In this document: piece by piece, positions 54,653 through 64,000 of the stretch | Numbering within the stretch: the first letter of the stretch is position 1 | Layout of the letters: each line of letters starts with the position of its first letter | NCBI GenBank assembly: GCA_024275145.1 | Contig: JAJRZR010000055.1 | Coordinates: 1 to 64,000 of the forward strand | From: Deltaproteobacteria bacterium | GTDB taxonomy: Bacteria > Desulfobacterota > Dissulfuribacteria > Dissulfuribacterales > QOAL01 | Reading direction: 5' to 3' | Length of the DNA: 64,000 nt | Position numbers and translations under genes: made by a program | Notes under the pieces: generated by a model | What the model saw: the letters and a program-made list of their open reading frames with translations, nothing else | Database searches by the model: none | What the model was told of the DNA's origin: nothing

Positions 54653-55012
54653 TTATTTCCCCCTGGAGCGTTTTAAAACCCTGAACATTTGCCCTTCCAG
54701 GTCGTTTAATTTCAACGTGGAAAAACCCTTGCGAGGTATAAAAACAATGTCATATCCCTTGGGGAATTTATCCTTGTTTTTGCGAAACAATTCCCTGATA
54801 AGCCTCTTTACCCTGTTTCTTTTCACGGCATTGCCCACCTTCCTGCTTACACTGAGCCCCAGCCTTGAATAGGACAGGTCATTGGGGGTAAGCACCAAGG
54901 TGAGTCCCTTAAGATTGAGTCTCTTTCCCCTTCTAAAAACCCTGGAAAAGTCTTCCTTTCTGCGCAGTCGTTCCGCCTTAGATAGTGATTGCGGCCTGTT
55001 ACGCAATGCCAA
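54653..55012 (-). CDS. rnpA: Ribonuclease P protein component
   Basis: A basic 119-aa subunit of RNase P. The RNR motif is seen in GNAVKRNRVKRLIRELFR; SRLGLSVSRKVGNA precedes it. A TTG directly after the rpmH stop opens the frame (MALRNRPQSLSKAERLRRKEDF); another TTG two codons later is possible. Overlapping or abutting rpmH-rnpA starts are common. Confidence 0.94.
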   Translation of the reverse strand: MALRNRPQSLSKAERLRRKEDFSRVFRRGKRLNLKGLTLVLTPNDLSYSRLGLSVSRKVGNAVKRNRVKRLIRELFRKNKDKFPKGYDIVFIPRKGFSTLKLNDLEGQMFRVLKRSRGK

Positions 55013-55147
55013 TTAAACTGCCAGACGCCGTCTGCCCTTTGCCCTTCTACGATTCAAGACTTTTCTTCCCGCCTTTGTGCTCATTCTCTTGCGAAAACCG
55101 TGTGTTCTCTTGCGTTTTAGATTGCTGGGTTGAAAGGTTCGTTTCAT
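55013..55147 (-). CDS. rpmH: 50S ribosomal protein L34
   Basis: A 44-aa protein, too short for routine ORF lists. The minus strand reads [20 protein letters not shown], then [20 protein letters not shown] and RLAV before TAA, the canonical L34 sequence. AGGAG lies about 13 bp before the ATG. First gene of the rpmH-rnpA-yidD-yidC-khpB-mnmE block. Confidence 0.98.
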   Translation of the reverse strand: MKRTFQPSNLKRKRTHGFRKRMSTKAGRKVLNRRRAKGRRRLAV

Positions 55148-55647
55148 TTTATAAAAAACTCCTCTAGCGGTTTGGAATATTCAAATAAGCAGGTTGAAAA
55201 GGTTCAAGCTCAAGATTTTTAATCTTTAGACCTGTCCATGTCAAGAAATTCCTTTGAAGGCCGACTATCATCCGATCCCTGATCACCTGAAATCTCAAGC
55301 CCTAATGTGGCCTGCGTCTGTAGCCACATCTCCAGCCACGGCAACCCAGCCCAGGAAGCCCTTACAGTAATTGGCCATCACTTTTGATTCATAAGCCTTT
55401 TGCCGATAAGAAATACAGCCTTAATCGGCAAAAACCGCACCTTTTCATCGGGGTTGACCGGCCCGTAGGTTCACAGCCAAAGGCTTTCCATATTTACCGT
55501 GAAAATACATCCTTATCCTTGGGCCATATTCCCATACCCTTGGGTGCAGCCCACGGGCCGCATGAAGGCTTTAGACAACATGCGCATGGGCGCATCAACA
55601 TGTCAGAATGTGGAATAGTAGCAAGGAATGACGGGAGGCTGTCCAAG
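55148..55647. other. 500-bp divergent region upstream of rpmH
   Basis: In many bacteria dnaA and oriC lie upstream of rpmH; here I find no TTATCCACA-type DnaA boxes and no dnaA. A copy of the palindromic repeat occupies 55492-55568. The open frame running from 55384 through it into the next gene is not considered coding before 55648. Confidence 0.55.
55492..55568 (+). repeat. 80-bp palindromic repeat
   Basis: ATTTACCGTGAAAATACATCC, TTGGGCCATATTCCCATACCC, TTGGGTGCAGCCCACGGGCCG and CATGAAGG. Same orientation as the kinase gene downstream. Confidence 0.7.
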
Positions 55648-57378
55648 ATGCACGCATCAAGGAATATGAAGATATTGATAGTCGAAAATAGTGATCCCAT
55701 AAGAAGGGATTTTTCAAGTTGCCTGAGACACAATGGTTATGAAGTGTTTGAGGCCATAGACAGTGATACGGCCATGGAAATGCTGGTCGATCGAAAACCA
55801 GATCTGATTATAACCGATCTTTGCCAACCGGGTGTAGATGGAATGGCGATCCTTGAAAAGGCATCAAGAGAGACACCAATGACCCCTGTCATTATTGTTT
55901 CCGAAGCGGGAACCATGGAACAGATCGTAAGGGCTCTGAAGAAGGGTGCGTTTGATTTTATTACAAAGCCGGTAGATGACCCGGCCATACTCAAATACGC
56001 CGTGGATAAGGGCATGGAGCGGGTACTTCTGATAGAACAAAACCGGGAACACCAGGAACATCTGGAAGAGCTGGTAAAAAAACGGACGCTGGAGCTTGAG
56101 AAACGGACCCACGAACTCGAACTGGAAATAAAGAAGAGACGCACGGTGGAGATGCTGATCGAACATGCGAAGAAGGAGTGGGAAAGGACCATAGACGCCA
56201 TTCCCGACCTGATCGCCCTGGTGGACAGGGATCACAGGATCATGCGTTTGAACAAACCGATGGCCATGATCCTGGGGATACCCGTAGAGAAGGCGGTTGG
56301 GGAAAAGTGCTACGAGCATCTCCACGGAGCAGATGCACCGCCTGACACCTGCCCACATACCCAGCTCTTACAGGATGGCAAGTCCCATACGATAGAGGTC
56401 TATGAGGAACGGCTTGGTGGATATAACGAGATAATGGTAACCCCGTATCACGATCCTGATGGGATACTCATAGGTTCGGTGCACATCATCAGGAACATAA
56501 ACGAGCGCAAACATGCCGAGGAGGAAAGGGAGAAACTTCACGCACAGCTTCTCCACGCCCAGAAGCTCGAATCCGTCGGACAGCTGGCTGCGGGCATTGC
56601 CCATGAAATCAATACGCCAACCCAGTATGTGGGTACAAATATAGACTTCCTGGAAGAGGGGTTCCAGGATTTGGCCGACCTGATAACGAAATACAATGAA
56701 CTCCTGGAGGCTGTCAAGGCAAACCAGGTCTTCCCGGAATTGATAGAAGAGATCGAGAAGGCCATCGAGGATGCGGATTGGGAATATCTTATGGAAGAAA
56801 TACCCCAGGCCATATCCCAATCCAGGGACGGAATCAGGCGGGTAACATCCATAGTCAGGGCCATGAAGGATTTCTCCCATCCCGGAGGAAGAGAAAAGGA
56901 GCCTTCGGACATAAATCAGATTATCGAGACCACGGTAACCATCGCGAGGAACGAGTGGAAATACGTATCTGACATGGAACTGGAACTCGCGGACGGGCTT
57001 CCCATGGTTCCGTGCCTGAAAGATGAAATGGGACAGGTGATCTTGAACCTCATAGTAAATGCCGCACAGGCCATAGGCTCCAAGCTGGGAGAAAATCCAG
57101 AGGGTAAAAAGGGTGTCATCACAATAGGCACGAGCTGGAACGGCGAGTCGGTGGGAATCAGGGTGTCCGACACGGGAACGGGCATCCCTGAACATGCCAG
57201 GAGCAAGGTCTTCCAGCCCTTTTTTACCACCAAGGACGTTGGCAAGGGAACCGGACAGGGGCTGGCAATAGCCCACAACGTTATAGTGGACAAACATGGA
57301 GGATCAATAGAATTCGAAACGGAGGATGGTAAAGGCACCACCTTCATTATTCGGCTGCCCGTGGACAAGTCCAAGTAG
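55648..57378 (+). CDS. Receiver-PAS hybrid sensor histidine kinase
   Basis: A 576-aa soluble protein. N-terminal receiver (residues about 8-125; Asp57 in IITDLCQPG), coiled coil (about 130-170), PAS domain (about 175-300), then HisKA with phospho-His in LAAGIAHEINTPTQYVG and HATPase with NLIVNAAQAIG, VSDTGTGIPE and GTGQGLAIAH. The inserted helical stretch after HisKA (EEGFQDLADLI to AMKDFSHPG) is typical of this kinase subgroup. ATG 55648 has GGGAGG 10 bp upstream. First of four signalling genes in one direction. Confidence 0.88.
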   Translation: MHASRNMKILIVENSDPIRRDFSSCLRHNGYEVFEAIDSDTAMEMLVDRKPDLIITDLCQPGVDGMAILEKASRETPMTPVIIVSEAGTMEQIVRALKKGAFDFITKPVDDPAILKYAVDKGMERVLLIEQNREHQEHLEELVKKRTLELEKRTHELELEIKKRRTVEMLIEHAKKEWERTIDAIPDLIALVDRDHRIMRLNKPMAMILGIPVEKAVGEKCYEHLHGADAPPDTCPHTQLLQDGKSHTIEVYEERLGGYNEIMVTPYHDPDGILIGSVHIIRNINERKHAEEEREKLHAQLLHAQKLESVGQLAAGIAHEINTPTQYVGTNIDFLEEGFQDLADLITKYNELLEAVKANQVFPELIEEIEKAIEDADWEYLMEEIPQAISQSRDGIRRVTSIVRAMKDFSHPGGREKEPSDINQIIETTVTIARNEWKYVSDMELELADGLPMVPCLKDEMGQVILNLIVNAAQAIGSKLGENPEGKKGVITIGTSWNGESVGIRVSDTGTGIPEHARSKVFQPFFTTKDVGKGTGQGLAIAHNVIVDKHGGSIEFETEDGKGTTFIIRLPVDKSK

Positions 57379-57505
57379 GTATCTATATGGGGCGGGCCCT
57401 TGCAAGTCGGGCATTGCTTCATGGGCACCTGCAATTCGGGAGGCTGCGATAACAGGCCCGACGGGATGAAAGGCCCCCATCAGATTGAATGGAGGTACCC
57501 TCGAT

Positions 57506-58720
57506 GTGGAAAAGAAAAAGATACTCTTCGTAGACGATGAAAAAAGGGTCTTGGACGGGATCAGGCGCATGCTAAGGCCTCTGCGCAAGGGCCTTATCAT
57601 GGAATTTGCCGAAAGCGGCAGGCAAGCCCTTGAAATCATGGCAAACAATGATTTCGATATCATCGTATCCGATATGCGGATGCCAGGAATGGACGGGGCG
57701 GAACTGCTTTCTGAGGTTAAAAAACGATATCCATATACTATGCGGGTGGTTCTTACTGGCCAGTCTTCGGCAGAGGCGACGTTGCGTACTGTAGGGGTGG
57801 CGCATCAATTCCTGGACAAACCATGCGAACCTGAAAGACTCAGAAACGTAATCCAACGTGCCCTGTTCATAAAACGAATCATGATGCACCCAAGCCTTGA
57901 AAAACTCGTGGCAGGGCTTGGTACCCTTCCATCCCTTCCCTCGGTCTATGAAGAGATACAAAGCAGGCTGGCTGACCCGGAGAGCTCGGTGGATGATGTG
58001 GCCGAGTGCATTAAAAAGGATGTGGCAATGAGCGCCAAGATCCTGCAACTGGTCAATTCCGCCTTTTTCGGGCATTTCCAACACGTGGAAAGCCCTGCAA
58101 AGGCAGTACACTTCCTGGGTCTTGAGACCATCAAGGCCCTGGTACTCTCACTCCATATCTTTGCCCAGTATGAGGGGAAAGGGTCCTTTCCATTTTCCCT
58201 TGAAGACCTCTGGCTGCATAGCCTGTCCGTTGGAAACCTTGCCAAAAAGATCGCTGCAATGGAAACAGGTGAAAAAAAGGTCATTGATGATGCATTCATA
58301 GCAGGGATGCTTCACGACATCGGCAAGTTGATTCTGGCAGCCGGTATGACGGAAAGATACCAGGCGGCAATCGACATGGCCAGCTCTGCCCCGATGGAAC
58401 TTTACGAGGCCGAGGCCAAGATCTTCAGGGCAGGGCATGCGGAGATTGGTGGCTATCTCATGGGGCTGTGGGGCCTTCCCGGACCCATTGTCGAGGCCAT
58501 CGTATATCATCACCGGCCGGAAAGATACCCCTCAAAGATATTCGATGTACTGACAGCGGTCTACATGGCTGATTTCTTCGAGCACGAAACCGAACCCGAT
58601 GCCACTATAGGGCTTCCACCGATAATGGACTCCGATTACCTGGCCAGGATAAATTGTTCCGGCAGGTTGACTGCATGGCGTGAACTCTGCCGGGTGGAAA
58701 AAGAGAGATGGCATGAATGA
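57506..58720 (+). CDS. Response regulator with HDOD output domain
   Basis: A 404-aa protein: receiver with Asp56 in VSDMRMPGMDG, residues about 5-120, then HDOD (about 135-335) with LPSLPSVYEEI, ILQLVNSAFFG and AGMLHDIGKLIL, so it keeps an HD pair inside the domain. GTG start at 57506 with GGAGG 10 bp upstream. Overlaps the next gene by 8 bp. HDOD output is regulatory, with unknown target. Confidence 0.87.
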   Translation: MEKKKILFVDDEKRVLDGIRRMLRPLRKGLIMEFAESGRQALEIMANNDFDIIVSDMRMPGMDGAELLSEVKKRYPYTMRVVLTGQSSAEATLRTVGVAHQFLDKPCEPERLRNVIQRALFIKRIMMHPSLEKLVAGLGTLPSLPSVYEEIQSRLADPESSVDDVAECIKKDVAMSAKILQLVNSAFFGHFQHVESPAKAVHFLGLETIKALVLSLHIFAQYEGKGSFPFSLEDLWLHSLSVGNLAKKIAAMETGEKKVIDDAFIAGMLHDIGKLILAAGMTERYQAAIDMASSAPMELYEAEAKIFRAGHAEIGGYLMGLWGLPGPIVEAIVYHHRPERYPSKIFDVLTAVYMADFFEHETEPDATIGLPPIMDSDYLARINCSGRLTAWRELCRVEKERWHE

Positions 58721-59852
58721 CCGTGTCCTTTTCGTGGACGACGAACCAAACGTTCTCAAGGCCATTGAAAGGCAACTGCGGAAGGAGTTCTCTGTCTTCA
58801 GTTCCCTCAGTGGGCAACAGGCACTGGAGCTTATGAAGAAATCCAGGCCCTTTGCGGTAATTGTCTCCGACATGCGGATGCCGGAGATGAACGGGGTACA
58901 GCTCCTGGCCAGGGTAAAGGAAATCGCCCCCGAAACGGTGCGGATGATGCTTACGGGGAATGCAGACCAGGAAACCGCTATCCAGGCTGTAAACGAAGGA
59001 AATATCTTCCGGTTTCTCAACAAACCCTGTCCGCCACATATCCTAAAAAGTGCGGTGTACGCTGCAGTTGAACAGTATCGCCTTGTCACTGCCGAAAAGG
59101 AACTTTTAAACCAGACACTGAATGGGAGCATCAGGGTCATGACAGAGATCCTGAGCCAGGTAAGCCCGGCGGCTTTTAGCAGGGCCTACCGGATAAAGGG
59201 CTATGTATCCCAGATCGTGGCAGAACTCAGGCTCCCTAATAGGTGGGAGTTCCAGATAGCGGCGCTGCTTTCCCAACTCGGTTGCGTTACGCTTCCAACA
59301 GATCTGGTGGAAAAGGTCTATTCCGGTGTCGATCTTGATGAGGAAGAACAGAAGATGTTCAATTCTCATCCATACGTGGGGGCTAAGCTCCTGGCAAATA
59401 TTTCCAGGTTTGAAAACATTTCACGGATAATTGAACTCCAACAGATGCGATTCGACGAATACAAGGGAAGGCCGAGGAGCCCGAATGATCGCATCGTCCG
59501 CATAGGTGCACAGATCCTTAAGGCTGCCCTTGATTTTGATCAGATGCTGTTCCTTGGTTACGATCCGGATACTGCCTACAAGAAACTCGGCTCAAGGCAA
59601 GGCGCATACAATCCGAACATCCTCAAGGTGCTGGCCAACATAAAGACAGGTATAAGGAAATACAAGGTTCAAAAGGTATACCTGAAGGAGTTGACCCTGA
59701 ACATGGTGCTCAATCAGGATATAGTTGCAAAAAACGGTCTGCTTCTTGCGTCAAAGGGACAGGAAATTACCTATTCTCTAAGAGAACGCCTGTTTAACTT
59801 TGCCAAAACCATAGGCATATACGAACCAATCGAAGTCCAGCAGACAGCCTGA
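58713..59852 (+). CDS. Response regulator with degenerate HD-GYP-like domain
   Basis: A 379-aa protein: receiver (Asp53 in VSDMRMPEMNG), then a domain aligned with RpfG-type HD-GYP phosphodiesterases (residues about 135-275). The metal-binding dyad in LLHDIGK is here LLSQLGC (Ser187-Gln188), and the GYP stretch reads ELQQMRFDEYKGRP. The histidine in SHPYVGAKLL (219) persists. C-di-GMP hydrolysis is therefore unlikely. The C-terminal 90 residues (KVYLKELTLNMVLNQDI, KNGLLLASKGQEIT) form a small added domain often seen with this class. Start ATG 58713. Confidence 0.82.
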   Translation: MNDRVLFVDDEPNVLKAIERQLRKEFSVFSSLSGQQALELMKKSRPFAVIVSDMRMPEMNGVQLLARVKEIAPETVRMMLTGNADQETAIQAVNEGNIFRFLNKPCPPHILKSAVYAAVEQYRLVTAEKELLNQTLNGSIRVMTEILSQVSPAAFSRAYRIKGYVSQIVAELRLPNRWEFQIAALLSQLGCVTLPTDLVEKVYSGVDLDEEEQKMFNSHPYVGAKLLANISRFENISRIIELQQMRFDEYKGRPRSPNDRIVRIGAQILKAALDFDQMLFLGYDPDTAYKKLGSRQGAYNPNILKVLANIKTGIRKYKVQKVYLKELTLNMVLNQDIVAKNGLLLASKGQEITYSLRERLFNFAKTIGIYEPIEVQQTA

Positions 59853-59894
59853 TGGCACGTAAAGACCATCAAGGGATTATCAGAGGCGGCTATC

Positions 59895-60395
59895 ATGAAC
59901 CCTGGAACACTATTAATAGTCGATGACGACGAACGGCTTTTACTGGCCATGAAACGTGCCCTGAGAAAGGAGGGCTATAAACTTCTTTTCGCCCGCAACG
60001 GGGAAGAGGGCTTTAAAAGGCTCTTAAAAAACCCGGTCGATATAGTCATAAGCGATTATCAAATGCCAGGTATAAACGGATTGAAATTCCTGCAGAAGGT
60101 CAAGGAGCAGTTTCCTGATATACTCACGATCATGATGACCGGCATAGAGGACATACAGGTGGCGGTCGAGGCGATCAATGAGGCAGGCGTGTACAAGTTC
60201 ATATTGAAGCCTTGGGGAAGCGCGGATCTCAAGATAACCATAAAAAGGGCCATTGAGACCTTGGAGTTATTAAGAGAACGGGATGCCCTGCTCGAAAAGA
60301 TAAAGGCACGAGACGCCCTGTTGAAGAAACTCGAACGTGAACACCCTGGTATTACCTCGGTAAGGAGGGACAAAGATGGAGCCATCGTTTGGTGA
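59895..60395 (+). CDS. Response regulator, receiver plus short helix
   Basis: A 166-aa protein: receiver domain with Asp54 in VISDYQMPG and KPWGSADLKITI, and a 40-residue coiled tail (ETLELLRERDALLEKIKARD). No DNA-binding or enzymatic output, so it likely works through protein contacts. Follows the HD-GYP-like gene by 42 bp. Confidence 0.85.
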   Translation: MNPGTLLIVDDDERLLLAMKRALRKEGYKLLFARNGEEGFKRLLKNPVDIVISDYQMPGINGLKFLQKVKEQFPDILTIMMTGIEDIQVAVEAINEAGVYKFILKPWGSADLKITIKRAIETLELLRERDALLEKIKARDALLKKLEREHPGITSVRRDKDGAIVW

Positions 60396-62012
<1,617 letters not shown>

Positions 62013-62057
62013 TTTTTGGTCATTGGGCATCCTGTTTGTCAGGCGCCTTAATTTCTT

Positions 62058-62141
62058 TATTTACCGTGAAAATACATCCTGCCCTGGGCCGTGTTTTCGC
62101 GCCCTGAGGGTGCGGTATCAAGGGTACGGACCACATGAGAG
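62058..62141 (+). repeat. 80-bp palindromic repeat
   Basis: TTTATTTACCGTGAAAATAC, ATCCTGCCCTGGGCCGTGTT, TTCGCGCCCTGAGGGTGCGG and TATCAAGGGTACGGACCACA. Lies inside the mre operon, between mreB and mreC. The GTGAAAATAC and GTGTTTTCGC arms pair. Confidence 0.75.
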
Positions 62142-62142
62142 T

Positions 62143-63006
62143 TTAGAATCTGTGCCTTCCCAAAGAGGAAAAACCAAGGGCCGGCTCGCCATATATCTGA
62201 TCATGGCATCGGCTGCTCTGATCATCTTTTCCTATGTGGGCCTACGACTTGGCTCCATCTCCCTTCTTTCGCCGCTGGAGAGTGCCTTGCTTGATTCTTC
62301 CGGTTACCTGCAGAAGGCCTTCTCAAGCCCGCTGAATTCCATCAAAGGCTTCTGGGCCTCCTATGTAGTGTTGAGGGAGGTAAAACAGGAGAACGCGGCC
62401 TTGAGGGATCGTATAGCCAATCTTCAAAGGCAACTCAACGAATACAGAGAGGCCTTGATAGCAAATGCTCGGTATAGGCAGCTTCTAAATCTGAAGAAAA
62501 AAAATCGGTTCAAATCGGTCGTTGCCAATGTGGTGGGGCTCGATCTAGCACCCTGGTCTGCCACCTTGACAATAGACCAGGGCCGCAACAGTGGCATAAG
62601 GCCGGGCATGCCCGCCATGGCTGGCCCGGGGATCATAGGAAAGGTGGTAGAATCCGGCCTTGGTTTCAGCAGGATCATGCTGGTTTCGGATTACAGTAAC
62701 GCAGTTGCCGCAATGGTCCAGAGAAACCGGGTTAGGGGCATCCTCAAGGGTGCGGGACATGGAGGCTGCGTACTCGCCTATGTGGAAAAAGGTATCGATG
62801 TTGAGGTAGGTGACCAGATAATTACGTCTGGAACCGATGGTGTCTTTCCCAAGGGATTCCTCCTGGGCAAAGTTTCATCTGTGAGTCAAGGGCCTGCGGC
62901 CGACCTGTTCCAGGATATCTCGGTAAAACCGGTTATGGACCTTAGCAAGGTTGAAGAGGTGATGGTCCTCCTTACCAGGTCGGATTTTTTGGAGACAAAG
63001 AAGTGA
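62143..63006 (+). CDS. mreC: Rod-shape determining protein MreC
   Basis: A periplasmic scaffold of the elongasome. One transmembrane helix (LAIYLIMASAALIIFSYVGL), a coiled coil (VVLREVKQENAALRDRIAN), then the beta-domain with VVGLDLAPWSATLTIDQG, PAMAGPGIIGKVV and LVSDYSNAVAAMV. The exact start is unclear: the open frame goes back to 62023 through the palindromic repeat, whose translation is not MreC. The TTG at 62143 (reading ESVPSQRGKTKGRLAIYL after it) is a guess near the repeat's right edge; ATG starts there are lacking. Overlaps mreD by 4 bp. Confidence 0.88.
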   Translation, partial: LESVPSQRGKTKGRLAIYLIMASAALIIFSYVGLRLGSISLLSPLESALLDSSGYLQKAFSSPLNSIKGFWASYVVLREVKQENAALRDRIANLQRQLNEYREALIANARYRQLLNLKKKNRFKSVVANVVGLDLAPWSATLTIDQGRNSGIRPGMPAMAGPGIIGKVVESGLGFSRIMLVSDYSNAVAAMVQRNRVRGILKGAGHGGCVLAYVEKGIDVEVGDQIITSGTDGVFPKGFLLGKVSSVSQGPAADLFQDISVKPVMDLSKVEEVMVLLTRSDFLETKK

Positions 63007-63500
63007 GAAGGGCCTTTCTCTTCCTCCTGACAGGTTACCTGTTGATGGTTTCTGAGACCGCCTGGGGAAATGAGCTTCAAGTTGGTTTTGTGCGAATAGA
63101 CGGATTACTGGCGTTGATAGTCTGGTATGCGATCAGACATCCAGTGGCTGAGGGGATCATGCCTGTCTGCTTGCTTGGGTTCATGAGCACCCCCCTTTCG
63201 GCACTTCCATCCTGGTCCTTTGTTGCAGGGTATGCCTTGGTCTATCTGACGGTGCGCTACATTCAATTCCATGTCCTTGAGCTGCTTATGTGGCAACAGA
63301 TGCTTATTGTCATGTTTACAAGTCTGCAGGCCGTAATAATACTTACGATCGTCGGAGGTGATGTTGGACTGGTCTGGCCGTGGGGAATAGGACAGGCCAT
63401 CCTCAATGGCATCACAGCGCCGGTATGGTTTTTCCTCTTTAATCGGATGGATGGGTTCTTCTTTGAATCCATCCGCTCCAATGCAGGAGCAAAAGATTGA
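63003..63500 (+). CDS. mreD: Rod-shape determining protein MreD
   Basis: A 165-aa protein of about five membrane helices, with GTG start overlapping the mreC stop. VCLLGFMSTPLSALPSWSFV and the conserved position between mreC and mrdA support MreD; sequence is loosely conserved in this family. Confidence 0.85.
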   Translation: MRRAFLFLLTGYLLMVSETAWGNELQVGFVRIDGLLALIVWYAIRHPVAEGIMPVCLLGFMSTPLSALPSWSFVAGYALVYLTVRYIQFHVLELLMWQQMLIVMFTSLQAVIILTIVGGDVGLVWPWGIGQAILNGITAPVWFFLFNRMDGFFFESIRSNAGAKD

Positions 63501-64000
63501 AACTTGGTACCAAAATCGCTTTGAGGCTCAAGAAGTTTGACCAAGAGGATCTAGAGATAAACAGGCACCTATGCAAGGGAGCAGCCCTCTTCGTCTTGGC
63601 ATGTTTTATCATCTTTTCCGGAAGGCTTTGGTACCTACAGGTGGTCAAGGGGGCTTACTTCCGGGCCAGATCCGAAAGGAACAGGATAAAGTATGTAAGA
63701 ATACAGGCGCCACGTGGAAAGATCCTGGACAGGTCCGGACGTCTCCTTGCCGGTATAGAACCCAGTTTCAACGTCTGTATAGTTAGAAAGGATATCACAG
63801 ATCCTGAAGAATTGATAATCAAGCTATCATCCCTGCTCAAGATTCCTCAAGCTGTAATCAGGGCAAGGCTTTTTGAAAGTGTAGACCAGCCGGAATACAT
63901 GCCAGTAGTGGTTTTACGCGGTGCCGACTGGAATGCCGTGTCCAGGGTGGAGGCGCATCTATTCGAGCTGCCAGGGGTTTCGGTTGAGGTATCTCCAGGC
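63497..64000 (+). CDS. mrdA: Penicillin-binding protein 2 (MrdA), N-terminal part, cut by window end
   Basis: An open frame from TTG 63497, overlapping the mreD stop by 4 bp, continues without a stop to base 64000 (168 codons). It reads a cytoplasmic basic start, a membrane helix (GAALFVLACFIIFSGRLWYLQVV) and the PBP2 hallmark RIQAPRGKILDRSGRLLAGI, then the start of the pedestal domain. The transpeptidase domain lies beyond the window. Context mreBCD confirms the assignment. Confidence 0.93.
   Translation, partial: MKLGTKIALRLKKFDQEDLEINRHLCKGAALFVLACFIIFSGRLWYLQVVKGAYFRARSERNRIKYVRIQAPRGKILDRSGRLLAGIEPSFNVCIVRKDITDPEELIIKLSSLLKIPQAVIRARLFESVDQPEYMPVVVLRGADWNAVSRVEAHLFELPGVSVEVSPG

Noticed and set aside
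55384..55647. Upstream extension of the kinase frame
   Set aside because: It runs through the palindromic repeat; the ATG at 55648 has a strong ribosome site and matches the receiver domain start.
56368..57297. 309-codon minus-strand frame over the histidine kinase at 55648
   Set aside because: Shadow frame with no recognisable motifs.

Overview
The window reads as a chromosomal stretch of a Gram-negative anaerobe of the Desulfobacterota (former Deltaproteobacteria) type. This is inferred from gene content, not from a search: a four-subunit 2-oxoacid:ferredoxin oxidoreductase, selA, an outer-membrane polysaccharide export line with a beta-barrel, lspA/bepA/yidC/mreBCD envelope genes, CIRCE-controlled groESL, and many NtrC, HDOD and HD-GYP-like regulators. 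Base composition looks moderate. The catalase gene reads GC-richer than its surroundings and may be acquired.

Layout. 1-381: 3' end of hflX, closed by a 255-bp MITE-like insertion. 706-13366 (minus strand): an exopolysaccharide block read from right to left: HNH protein, Wza-like export protein, outer-membrane barrel, Wzz-like chain-length protein, ExeA-like ATPase, CpsD-like tyrosine kinase, polyprenyl glycosylphosphotransferase, glmS, UDP-glucuronate 4-epimerase and UDP-glucose dehydrogenase. The order matches the exosortase/PEP-CTERM type of EPS locus, but no exosortase is in the window. 13728-17749: HDOD protein, a KptA-like protein lacking catalytic residues, BepA-like protease, lspA. 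17837-20097: CIRCE-groES-groEL-terminator. 20242-20826: tRNA-Thr(CGT) and arfB. 21198-25679: catalase, L,D-transpeptidase, endonuclease V, thiE. 26195-30337: NifU-like protein, rlmH and selA starting back to back on a shared CATG, and a TPR protein. 30660-33785: por operon. 33833-36262: pyrB and pyrC, then a second MITE copy. 36688-39712: PilR/PilS-like two-component pair.

39909-44611: a 73-aa Cys-rich small protein, then a tightly overlapping Gram-negative stressosome operon: RsbR, RsbS, RsbT, an RsbT-like/PP2C fusion, a histidine-kinase-like protein with Asp in place of the phospho-His, and an unlisted 50-aa ORF. 44582-49950: U32 protease, mpl, tgt, yajC. 49966-55147 (minus): the usual rpmH-rnpA-yidD-yidC-khpB-mnmE cluster, without dnaA or a recognisable oriC. 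55648-60395: a four-gene phosphorelay/HDOD/degenerate HD-GYP module. 60981-64000: mreB-mreC-mreD-mrdA, the last cut by the window end.

Two repeat families run through the intergenic spaces. One is a 253-255 bp element with 13-bp terminal inverted repeats and 5-bp target duplications (two full copies, two fragments). The other is an 80-bp palindromic element (nine recognisable copies) that in several places extends open reading frames upstream of true starts. I found no CRISPR array, prophage or complete IS element. The best candidates for something undescribed are the stressosome operon with its altered kinase, the KptA-like protein without its Arg-His pair, the pyrB ribosome-binding site inside a terminator hairpin, and the structured 585-bp gap upstream of mreB.
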